Source of the DNA: Akkermansia muciniphila
GTDB lineage: Bacteria > Pseudomonadota > Gammaproteobacteria > Burkholderiales > Burkholderiaceae_C
Length of the DNA stretch: 6,570 bases
Direction: 5' to 3'
Assembly: GCA_943327015.2 (NCBI GenBank)
Contig: CALPVM020000142.1
Span: 1 to 6,570, forward strand
Shown: positions 1 through 5,053 of the stretch, piece by piece
Position numbering within the stretch: the first letter of the stretch is position 1
Layout: the number at the start of each line of letters is the position of its first letter
Made by a program: the position numbers and the translations under genes
The notes under the pieces: generated by a model
The model's database searches: none
Seen by the model: the letters and a program-made list of their open reading frames with translations, nothing else
Told to the model about the DNA's origin: nothing

Positions 1-454
1 AACGTTGTTCGTCCGACATGCGCAGCAGCGAATAGCCAAAATCACGGTCTTTACCCAATATATTGGTGTAGGTGTGGTGCACCACGTTGTGCGAATGGCG
101 CCACGCTTCGCCATCGCAGGCAATGTCCCATTCAAACGTTTGCGAATTTAAGCGTGGGTCGCCCGTCCAGTCGTACTGGCCGTGCATCACATTGTGGCCA
201 ATTTCCATATTGTCCAGAATCTTGGCATTGGCCAAAGCCATCACACCAGCTACCCAGCTGATGGGACCTAAACCAAAGTGCAACAGCCCACGGCCTGCCA
301 CCTCGCTGGCTCGGCAAATGTTAATCATCTTGCGAATGTGGTCAACATCGCTTTGCCCCAGGTTTTGCATCACTTTGTTACGAATGGCGTCCAGTTCTGC
401 GCCAAATTGCTCAATTTCAGGGCGCGACAAGGCAACGGGTGGTGTATAGCTCAT
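1..454 (-). CDS. desB: membrane fatty acid (acyl-CoA) desaturase, N-terminal part, cut by window edge
   Basis: Reading the minus strand from the ATG at 454-452 gives 151 uninterrupted codons that run off the left edge, so the C-terminal half is outside the window. The protein has the first two histidine boxes of membrane di-iron desaturases: HNVMH (residues 87-91, within GHNVMHGQYDW) and HNVVHH (122-127, followed by TYTNILGKDRDFGY). A hydrophobic stretch around residues 57-77 is a likely membrane segment. Enzymes of this family insert a cis double bond into saturated acyl chains using O2 and electrons from a reductase. A good ribosome site (AAAGGAA, plus positions 461-467) lies 7 nt before the ATG. 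The gene follows the ferredoxin-type reductase after 32 bp on the same strand, and a TetR regulator is divergent to both. This is the arrangement of desCB/desT in Pseudomonas aeruginosa. The family is certain. The exact specificity (delta-9 acyl-CoA, hence desB) is inferred from context. Confidence 0.88.
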   Translation of the reverse strand, partial: MSYTPPVALSRPEIEQFGAELDAIRNKVMQNLGQSDVDHIRKMINICRASEVAGRGLLHFGLGPISWVAGVMALANAKILDNMEIGHNVMHGQYDWTGDPRLNSQTFEWDIACDGEAWRHSHNVVHHTYTNILGKDRDFGYSLLRMSDEQR

Positions 455-486
455 GGTCAATTCCTTTAAAAATTTAAATAATGGGT

Positions 487-1599
487 TTACAGGTCAAGCG
501 CAACATCAGAGCGTGCGCTAGATACGCAAATGCGTATCAGCTCATTGGGCGTGGACGACACTTCGCCGGTAATCAGGTTTTCTACCGTTCCGCTGCGCTT
601 GATGCACTGGCAGGAGCGGCAGATACCAATGCGGCAGCCGTGTTTGGGTTTGAGTCCGGCACGCTCGGCCTGCACCAGCAGGTTCTGCGCGTCTTTAGTT
701 TGAAAAGTCACTCCACTGGTTTCACATGCCACCGCTACCGGTTCGCCCGGCTCTGCAGTGCGCATGGGGGCGGTGCTAAAACGCTCACTTTGCAGTTTTG
801 AAGTAAAACCTTGGCTGGCCCATAGTGCATGGATGCTGTCCATCCACACCGCTGGTCCACACATCCAGGTATCGCGCTCGGTTAAGTCGGGCACATAGTT
901 TTGCAGCTGCTGGGTGTCCATGCGGCCTTGGATGCGGCTGTAGTGCGAGATGACGCGGAGTTGCGGCATGGCCGCCTGAATGCTGTCAATAGCAGAGGCA
1001 AAAATCCGATCCTCAGGGCTAGCGCATGAGTGTACAAACACAACATCTCCAGCGTACTGTTGTGCCTGTAAGTCGCGCAGCATTGACATGACCGGAGTGA
1101 TGCCGCTGCCTGCACTCAGTAGCAATATTTTAGAAGGTGGCAGGCTGGGTAAGGTAAATTCACCGGCTGCAGGACTAATTGTTAACACATGCCCCACTTT
1201 TACGTTGTGGTGTAAATGCTCTGACATTAAGCCCAAGGGCTGGCGTTTTACGGTAATGGCAAGCCGGCGCGATCCACCTTTGGAAGACAGGCTGTAAATG
1301 CGCTCAATCTGACGCCCATTGATTTCGCATTGAAGCCGAACAAACTGACCCGATTGAGCGCCTTGCCATTGGGCGTTGGGTTGCAATACAAAAGTTTTGG
1401 TGTCATCGGTTTCGTTCAGAATACGCACAACCCGGGCACGCACCTGTAAAAGCGATAGCATTGGGTGTAAACCACTCAAGGTGTCGTCGACTGCGCTTGA
1501 GCGAACCATGGCGGTAATCCAGGGCTGATCGATCAGGCTGGTAATGCGCTTGGCCACGCGGGGCCAGGTTTTGGTAGAGGGATTGGCAGTGTGTTGCAC
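487..1599 (-). CDS. desC: flavin/2Fe-2S ferredoxin reductase, electron donor to the desaturase
   Basis: This 370-residue protein has the three-part layout of ferredoxin-NAD(P)H reductases with a C-terminal plant-type ferredoxin domain. A FAD-binding barrel carries RIYSLSS (residues 100-106). A NAD(P)-binding domain carries LLSAGSGITPVMSML (about 160-174) and CGPAVWMDS (247-255). The C-terminal 2Fe-2S domain has cysteines C322, C327, C330 and C358 (C-x4-C-x2-C-x27-C), with an extra cysteine at 332. It probably moves electrons from NAD(P)H through FAD and the iron-sulfur centre to the desaturase encoded 32 bp downstream. The start is a GTG (1599-1597), chosen because GAAGGA (plus 1605-1610) lies 5 nt ahead of it. 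The gene ends in TAA. It is full length and intact. It should be co-transcribed with the desaturase from the divergent spacer and repressed by the neighbouring TetR protein. The symbol desC rests on synteny with the Pseudomonas aeruginosa desCB operon. Confidence 0.85.
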   Translation of the reverse strand: MQHTANPSTKTWPRVAKRITSLIDQPWITAMVRSSAVDDTLSGLHPMLSLLQVRARVVRILNETDDTKTFVLQPNAQWQGAQSGQFVRLQCEINGRQIERIYSLSSKGGSRRLAITVKRQPLGLMSEHLHHNVKVGHVLTISPAAGEFTLPSLPPSKILLLSAGSGITPVMSMLRDLQAQQYAGDVVFVHSCASPEDRIFASAIDSIQAAMPQLRVISHYSRIQGRMDTQQLQNYVPDLTERDTWMCGPAVWMDSIHALWASQGFTSKLQSERFSTAPMRTAEPGEPVAVACETSGVTFQTKDAQNLLVQAERAGLKPKHGCRIGICRSCQCIKRSGTVENLITGEVSSTPNELIRICVSSARSDVALDL

Positions 1600-1631
1600 A
1601 ATAGTCCTTCGGTGCGTTAAAGATGATGTAT

Positions 1632-1649
1632 TGTGTACGACTGTGCACT
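1632..1649 (-). promoter_or_regulatory. candidate DesT/FabR-type operator upstream of the reductase-desaturase pair
   Basis: Read on the minus strand this is AGTGCACAGTCGTACACA, an imperfect dyad with arms GTGnAC and GTnCAC. It resembles the 18-bp operators I recall for the two best-known regulators of this family: FabR (AGCGTACACGTGTTCGCT, about 10 of 18 identical) and DesT (AGTGAACGCTTGTTGACT, about 11 of 18). It lies 32 bp upstream of the reductase GTG and immediately downstream of a TACAAT hexamer on the same strand, so it would cover the transcription start. The consensus sequences are from memory and the match was made by eye. Binding by the neighbouring regulator is inferred. Confidence 0.6.
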
Positions 1650-1652
1650 AAA

Positions 1653-1658
1653 ATTGTA
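1653..1658 (-). promoter_or_regulatory. candidate -10 hexamer for the desC-desB operon
   Basis: The minus strand reads TACAAT, five of six bases of the sigma-70 -10 consensus. A start about 7 nt downstream would fall inside the operator candidate at 1632-1649, which fits simple repression by blocking. No good -35 hexamer sits at 16-18 bp (the sequence there is AT-rich, around plus 1675-1681), so the call is tentative. Confidence 0.4.
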
Positions 1659-1715
1659 GTGTTTTAAGTCTATTTTTTCATAAATGTAATTATGATAATG
1701 AAATATATAGTTTTT

Positions 1716-1721
1716 TTGACT
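1716..1721 (+). promoter_or_regulatory. candidate -35 hexamer for the TetR regulator gene
   Basis: TTGACT matches five of six bases of the -35 consensus and points toward the regulator gene. The -10 would fall around 1738-1745, inside the perfect palindrome at 1729-1748. No strong -10 hexamer sits at the ideal distance; the best match, TATCAT at 1742-1747, is 20 bp away. The promoter is therefore weak or relies on a slightly different spacing. Confidence 0.35.
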
Positions 1722-1728
1722 TTTATCA

Positions 1729-1748
1729 AATGATACATATGTATCATT
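1729..1748. promoter_or_regulatory. perfect 20-bp palindrome, candidate autoregulatory operator of the TetR gene
   Basis: The half AATGATACAT is followed by its exact reverse complement, with the centre between 1738 and 1739. It ends 24 bp before the preferred ATG of the regulator. Its core TACA-TA-TGTA resembles the centre of the recalled FabR operator (TACA-nn-TGT). Its outer arms differ, and it differs from the second candidate site at 1632-1649. A palindrome of this length at a TetR gene start most likely binds that regulator. A partner regulator or another DNA-binding protein cannot be excluded. Confidence 0.6.
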
Positions 1749-1772
1749 AAATCTTCCTTTTTGAAGCAAGAC

Positions 1773-2453
1773 ATGGCAACCAATCACTCTAAAACTTCTA
1801 CGAGCGAGCCTGCGCTTAACCGCAGTGTCCGCAAAGATTTAACCCGTAGCAACTTGCTGCAGGCGGCCTTGAACCTCATGGGGCAGGGGCGCAGTTTTAC
1901 CAGTCTGGCGCTTCGAGAAATTGCGCGCGAGGCCGGGGTGGTGCCCAATGCGTTTTACCGGCATTTTCGTAATACCGACGAGCTCGGGCTAGCGCTGGTA
2001 GAAGAGGTGGGCATTACTTTGCGGCGTTTGCTGCGCGAGGAGCGGCAAATCAATATTGCACCCAAAGACCGTTTGCGCCGTTCAGTGGCGGTTTATCAGG
2101 AGTACGTCAAAACCCATCGGTTGCAGTTCATGTTTATTTCGGGCGAGCGTTCTGGGGGGAGTCGAATCTTGCGGCTGGCCATTCGCAATGATGTCAATCA
2201 CTTTACTAACGAGATGGCGCAAGATTTTCGGTCTCTGGGTTTGTACCCCAATATGTCCACGCCCAGCCTTCAAATGATGTGCTCATTAATTGTTACCACC
2301 ATGTTCTCGGTAGCCACAGAAATTTTAGATTTACCGCCTGATCAACCATTGCTGGAGTCGGAGATGCAGCAAAACTTTGTGGGCAGAGTACAAATAGTTT
2401 TGTTGGGTGCGTCCATGTGGAAGGAGCGTAACGTTCAGCCACTATCCCTTTAG
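1773..2453 (+). CDS. desT: TetR-family repressor of unsaturated fatty acid synthesis (DesT/FabR-like)
   Basis: This 226-residue protein has an N-terminal TetR helix-turn-helix around residues 41-66. The stretch SLALREIAREAGVVPNAFYR followed by HF is very close to what I recall of FabR and DesT. The ligand-binding half carries FISGERSGGS (121-130) and a helical C-terminus ending in SLIVTTMFSV (171-180) and beyond. Known members bind long-chain acyl-CoA and adjust desaturase or fab gene expression to the saturated/unsaturated ratio. The gene is divergent from the reductase-desaturase pair, as desT is from desCB in Pseudomonas. I prefer the ATG at 1773. An in-frame TTG at 1761 would add four residues but has no ribosome site and lies 12 bp past the palindrome; the ATG has only a weak GAAG upstream. 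The ~20 residues before the helix-turn-helix are polar and probably flexible. The gene ends in TAG inside a stem-loop. Confidence 0.85.
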   Translation: MATNHSKTSTSEPALNRSVRKDLTRSNLLQAALNLMGQGRSFTSLALREIAREAGVVPNAFYRHFRNTDELGLALVEEVGITLRRLLREERQINIAPKDRLRRSVAVYQEYVKTHRLQFMFISGERSGGSRILRLAIRNDVNHFTNEMAQDFRSLGLYPNMSTPSLQMMCSLIVTTMFSVATEILDLPPDQPLLESEMQQNFVGRVQIVLLGASMWKERNVQPLSL

Positions 2454-2457
2454 TGGC
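2438..2457 (+). other. stem-loop spanning the regulator's stop codon
   Basis: GCCACTA (2438-2444) pairs perfectly with TAGTGGC (2451-2457) around a 6-nt loop, and the TAG stop is the first part of the 3' arm. No T-tract follows, so it does not look like a standard intrinsic terminator. It may protect the mRNA 3' end or be part of a two-hairpin ending with 2475-2500. Confidence 0.4.
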
Positions 2458-2474
2458 AGAACGGTTAATAAAGT

Positions 2475-2500
2475 AGTGGTTTCCAGAGCCGTAAACCACT
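2475..2500 (+). terminator. possible 3' hairpin after the regulator gene (no U-tract)
   Basis: AGTGGTTT (2475-2482) and AAACCACT (2493-2500) form a perfect 8-bp stem with a 10-nt loop, starting 21 bp after the stop codon. It is followed by a tiny GCC-AAA-GGC hairpin (2501-2509) rather than a run of T. It could mark a transcript end that depends on Rho or on 3' trimming. The terminator function is inferred and uncertain. Confidence 0.3.
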
Positions 2501-2657
2501 GCCAAAGGCGTTAAACAATTCGCTATAGGGGCAAGGGCAGGGGTCTTTACGATTGCAAAACGAGTTGCACTTTATAAATGAACCTATGCTGAAAATAAAA
2601 ATAATGTCCTAGAATAGACACTTGTAAAAAATGCCGTTTTTCTATGGTCTGAAACAC

Positions 2658-2670
2658 GGAGACAATGTAA
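2658..2670 (+). promoter_or_regulatory. PilZ gene leader: GGAG ribosome site with ATG-TAA start-stop pair
   Basis: GGAG (2658-2661) is the only Shine-Dalgarno-like motif before the PilZ gene and lies 12 nt from its ATG at 2674, which is long. Between them is ATGTAA (2665-2670), a start codon directly followed by a stop, only 3 nt from the GGAG. A ribosome landing on the first ATG would stop at once, next to the true start. Whether it is used is unknown. Confidence 0.4.
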
Positions 2671-2673
2671 ACC

Positions 2674-3180
2674 ATGTCAAACAACAATCAAGATAATGCA
2701 GCCAGCTCCGGTGGGGGCAGCCCAGCTGCTCAAGCATTTAAAGAGCAGCTAGCTAAACAAGAGGCATCTGCCGGTTCAGCTGGTGTAACAAGTGATGAAA
2801 GAATCAGTGCATCAGTCACTGCTCCTGGTACTTTTCAGCCACCGCCCGGCAATCGAGATGCGCGTGCGGCCGAGCGTAAAAAGGTCAATGGTCGTGCCAG
2901 ACTAATTTTGGGTAGCGCCCTGGTGTGCAATGCTCGCATGGTGGACGTATCTTCAACCGGAGCTTGCGTTACTGTAGAAGACCTGATTCCAGGTAAAAAA
3001 GTATATAACTTGGAATTTGATATTTTTCACACCGGTCGCCGTTACTTGTTTGCAGTGCAGGGGGTGCCGGTCTACAGCGTTTTGGTTAGTGGTAGGGGTT
3101 ATAAGGTGGGTTTTCAGTTTGGTCCACGTAGTCCCGAAGCGGCAAAAGCGTTGGGCGACCTGATGGAAGACCCCAATTAA
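2674..3180 (+). CDS. PilZ-domain protein, probable cyclic-di-GMP receptor
   Basis: The protein has 168 residues. Residues 1-60 are rich in Ser, Ala, Gly, Gln and Pro and look disordered. A PilZ-like beta-barrel follows from about residue 64 to the C-terminus. The second PilZ signature is clear: DVSSTG at 91-96 (D-x-S-x-x-G). The arginine signature is less clean. R64-AAE-R68 fits R-x-x-x-R, but the usual adjacent pair ERR is ERK here (67-69), so c-di-GMP binding is likely but not assured. There is no signal peptide or membrane segment, so the protein should be cytoplasmic. PilZ proteins usually control motility, adhesion or exopolysaccharide output by contact with a partner. No partner is encoded nearby. 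It appears to be a single-gene unit, separated from desT by 220 bp and ending 13 bp from the convergent Smr gene. The start at 2674 is the first sensible ATG, though its ribosome site is distant. Confidence 0.82.
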   Translation: MSNNNQDNAASSGGGSPAAQAFKEQLAKQEASAGSAGVTSDERISASVTAPGTFQPPPGNRDARAAERKKVNGRARLILGSALVCNARMVDVSSTGACVTVEDLIPGKKVYNLEFDIFHTGRRYLFAVQGVPVYSVLVSGRGYKVGFQFGPRSPEAAKALGDLMEDPN

Positions 3181-3193
3181 ACGGCCTCTCGCC

Positions 3194-3841
3194 TTACTTC
3201 AGTAATACCAGCAACGCACCTGCGCCGCCATGGTGTGGTTGCGCTTGCACAAAAGCCAGTACCTCATCTTTTTGCACCAGCCAGCGTTGTACTTTGTCTT
3301 TTAAAACGGGTGTTTTGCCTGGGGAGCCTAAACCCTTTCCGTGGATAACCCGAACGCAGCGTAATCCCCTTTTGTGCATCTCACGGACAAAATTGCCCAA
3401 GGCCTCACGCGCCTCATCGCTGCGAAAACCATGCAAATCAATCTGTTGTTGAATAGCCCATTGGCCGCGGCGTAGCTTTTGTGTCACATCACTGCCAATA
3501 CCGGGGCGGCGAAAGCTAAGCATCTCGTCGGTGTCAAGCAAGGTAGCAATGTCCATTTCATCGCTCATGGATTGCTGCAGGGCTGCAGCTTCGTCCAGCT
3601 CCGACTGACGCGGTAAAGGAAGTGGTGGTGGTGGGTTGAGCGTAGCACGTTGGGGTTGTGCCAGTGGTTTCACCGCTCCAATAGCGGCTTGAAACAGGTT
3701 GCTCTGTATCTGGCTGCGTTTGGCTTGCAATGCTTGCTCTTTGATCAAGCGTTCTTTTTCTTGCGCTTGAGCTTCCAGTTCCTTTTTTACCAGTTTCAGG
3801 TCTGCCAACGAGGCCACTTTGAGTGGTTTTTTGCTGTTCAT
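3194..3841 (-). CDS. Smr-domain protein (MutS2 C-terminal-like, putative DNA/RNA nuclease)
   Basis: The protein has 215 residues. Residues 12-50 are charged and helical (repeated Lys, Glu, Gln), probably coiled coil. A proline-rich linker follows (about 68-78, PPPPLPLP). A Smr domain fills roughly 132-215 with the family marks IDLHG (134-138), HGKG (167-170) and GGAGALLVLLK at the end. Stand-alone Smr proteins such as the E. coli YdaL/SmrB types are nicking endonucleases or ribosome-collision RNases, and the LDLHG-type and HGKG motifs are the likely active-site elements. Which substrate this one uses cannot be told. Its ATG overlaps the radC stop by 4 bp (ATGA, plus 3838-3841). Its own AAAAGGG ribosome site (3848-3854) lies inside radC, so the two are probably co-translated. 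The gene ends TAA, tail to tail with the PilZ gene. Confidence 0.87.
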   Translation of the reverse strand: MNSKKPLKVASLADLKLVKKELEAQAQEKERLIKEQALQAKRSQIQSNLFQAAIGAVKPLAQPQRATLNPPPPLPLPRQSELDEAAALQQSMSDEMDIATLLDTDEMLSFRRPGIGSDVTQKLRRGQWAIQQQIDLHGFRSDEAREALGNFVREMHKRGLRCVRVIHGKGLGSPGKTPVLKDKVQRWLVQKDEVLAFVQAQPHHGGAGALLVLLK

Positions 3842-4521
3842 AGCAAGCCCTTTTCTGCCATTGACAAAGTTTGACCCGCACCCACAATAATGTGGTCTAG
3901 CACCCGCACATCTACCAGCGCCAGCGCAGATTTTAAGGTGTGGGTCAGCGCTTCATCGGCCCGAGATGGTTGCACCGAACCACTGGGGTGGTTGTGTGCC
4001 AGTACCACAGCAGCGGCGTTGTGTTGCAGGGCAAGTTTGACCACTTCACGAGGGTAAACGCTGGTTTGCGTCAAGGTACCTTGAAACATTTCATGTAAGC
4101 CGATTAAACGGTGTTGGGCATCCATAAGCAGCACGGCAAAAACTTCATGCTGTTTGCCGGATAAGTGCAATTGCAAATAGTGTTTCACCACCTGCGGTGA
4201 GTCAAAAACCGTGTTTTGCTGTAATTGCTCGGCCATGGCCCGGCGTGCCAACTCCAGTACCGCCAGCAACTCCGCCATCTTAGCTGGACCTAACCCTTTT
4301 ACGGCTTTCAAATCGGTCACGCTGGCCTGTAGCAGCCCTGCAATACCACCAAAGCCACCTCGGATTTGCAATAAATCAGCTGCCAGTTGCAAAACTCCCT
4401 TGCCTTTGATGCCGGTGCGTAACAATATTGCCAACAATTCGGCATCACTGAGTGCCGCAGCTCCGCGCGCAAGCAGTTTTTCGCGCGGTTGAGAATCAAT
4501 TGGCAGGTCTTTTACCGACAT
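3838..4521 (-). CDS. radC: RadC family protein (JAMM/MPN metalloprotease-like fold)
   Basis: This is a full-length 227-residue member of the RadC/UPF0758 family. The N-terminus is typical (PREKLLARGAAALSDAELLA, residues 12-31, then ILLRTG). A helix-hairpin-helix-like stretch follows (LKAVKGLGPAKMAELLAVLE, about 71-90). The C-terminal JAMM domain has the metal-binding set E126 (QHEVF), H176-N-H178-PSG and D189. The old name came from a radiation-sensitive E. coli mutant later assigned to recG, and the real biochemical role of RadC is not established. The JAMM fold suggests an isopeptidase- or protease-like activity. The ATG start at 4521 matches the family N-terminus, although no clear Shine-Dalgarno sequence precedes it (the leader is A/T-rich). 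It is the first gene of a two-gene unit with the Smr gene and is divergent from fkpB across a 67-bp spacer. Confidence 0.93.
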   Translation of the reverse strand: MSVKDLPIDSQPREKLLARGAAALSDAELLAILLRTGIKGKGVLQLAADLLQIRGGFGGIAGLLQASVTDLKAVKGLGPAKMAELLAVLELARRAMAEQLQQNTVFDSPQVVKHYLQLHLSGKQHEVFAVLLMDAQHRLIGLHEMFQGTLTQTSVYPREVVKLALQHNAAAVVLAHNHPSGSVQPSRADEALTHTLKSALALVDVRVLDHIIVGAGQTLSMAEKGLL

Positions 4522-4558
4522 ATTGGAAAATTTTTAAAGAGTAATGGTTCAAGGTTTC

Positions 4559-4564
4559 TACAAT
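4559..4564 (+). promoter_or_regulatory. candidate -10 hexamer for fkpB-ispH
   Basis: TACAAT matches five of six -10 bases, and transcription would begin around 4571, 18 nt before the ATG at 4589. It lies downstream of the in-frame ATG at 4544, so it supports the later start. There is no good -35 at 16-18 bp, which lowers confidence. Confidence 0.35.
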
Positions 4565-4588
4565 AGAGGGCAGTTTATAGGGACTTTT

Positions 4589-5053
4589 ATGACCGTTGCA
4601 CCCGTATGTGTTCAGCCCGGATCTTTTCTTACTTTGCATTACCGCTTGGGAGGCCCGGCCGGAGACATTATTAATACATTTAACGACAAACCCGCTACGC
4701 TGAGTTTAGGCAGTGGTGAATTATCTCCGGCCATGGAGCAATGTTTGCTAGGGCTGGAAGAAGGACAGCGCACTACCTTTGAATTGCCATCTGGCGTCGC
4801 ATTTGGCGACCACAACCCCGAGATGCAGCAATGGGTGGCAGCCAAACTGCTACGCGAACTGGGCGACCCGCAAGAGGTCTACCAAGAGGGCGATGTAGTG
4901 CAATTTCCCACACCCGACGGCCAAGCCAGTTTTGCGGGTGTGGTGGTGAAGGTGGGGCAAGGTGTTGGCGATGATGCAGTATTGTTTGACTTTAACCACC
5001 CACTAGCCGGCAAGCCCGTAACATTTGAAGTACACGTCATTGGAGTGCTATGA
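4589..5053 (+). CDS. fkpB: FKBP-type peptidyl-prolyl cis-trans isomerase, SlpA/FkpB type
   Basis: From the ATG at 4589 the protein has 154 residues, close to the ~150 of E. coli FkpB (SlpA). The FKBP core opens with SFLTLHYRL (12-20), then FNDKPATLSLGSGELSPAME (31-50) and GLEEGQRTTFELPSGVAFGD (55-74). An insert-in-flap segment typical of the SlyD/SlpA branch follows (about 75-125). The core closes with the signature DFNHPLAGKPVTFEV (134-148). It should act in the cytoplasm as a folding helper that isomerises X-Pro bonds. There is no histidine-rich tail of the SlyD kind. An earlier in-frame ATG at 4544 would add 15 residues (MVQGFYNRGQFIGTF) not typical of the family. The 4589 ATG has AGGGA just ahead of it and a TACAAT hexamer between the two ATGs. 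The gene overlaps ispH by 4 bp (ATGA), and fkpB-ispH adjacency is also known in E. coli. Confidence 0.9.
   Translation: MTVAPVCVQPGSFLTLHYRLGGPAGDIINTFNDKPATLSLGSGELSPAMEQCLLGLEEGQRTTFELPSGVAFGDHNPEMQQWVAAKLLRELGDPQEVYQEGDVVQFPTPDGQASFAGVVVKVGQGVGDDAVLFDFNHPLAGKPVTFEVHVIGVL

Noticed and set aside
72..449. Open frame on the plus strand (125 codons) opposite the desaturase.
   Set aside because: It lies wholly antisense to codons that encode both histidine boxes, and its translation is low in recognisable structure. It is a shadow of the real gene.
481..801. Open frame on the plus strand (106 codons) opposite the reductase's iron-sulfur domain.
   Set aside because: The minus-strand frame holds the full cysteine pattern of a 2Fe-2S centre. 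The plus-strand product has no recognisable feature.
1729..1748. The palindrome as a terminal repeat or remnant of a mobile element.
   Set aside because: There is no second copy, no transposase and no target-site duplication. The position at a TetR promoter explains it better as an operator.
2528..2543. G-runs (GGGG, GGG, GGGG) as a possible G-quadruplex.
   Set aside because: Only three runs of three or more G are present within reach, one short of an intramolecular quadruplex, and nothing else supports it.
2587..2615. Possible sigma-70 promoter for the PilZ gene, with TAGAAT at 2610-2615.
   Set aside because: No acceptable -35 hexamer lies at 16-18 bp, and the region is AT-rich, so such a -10 match is expected by chance.
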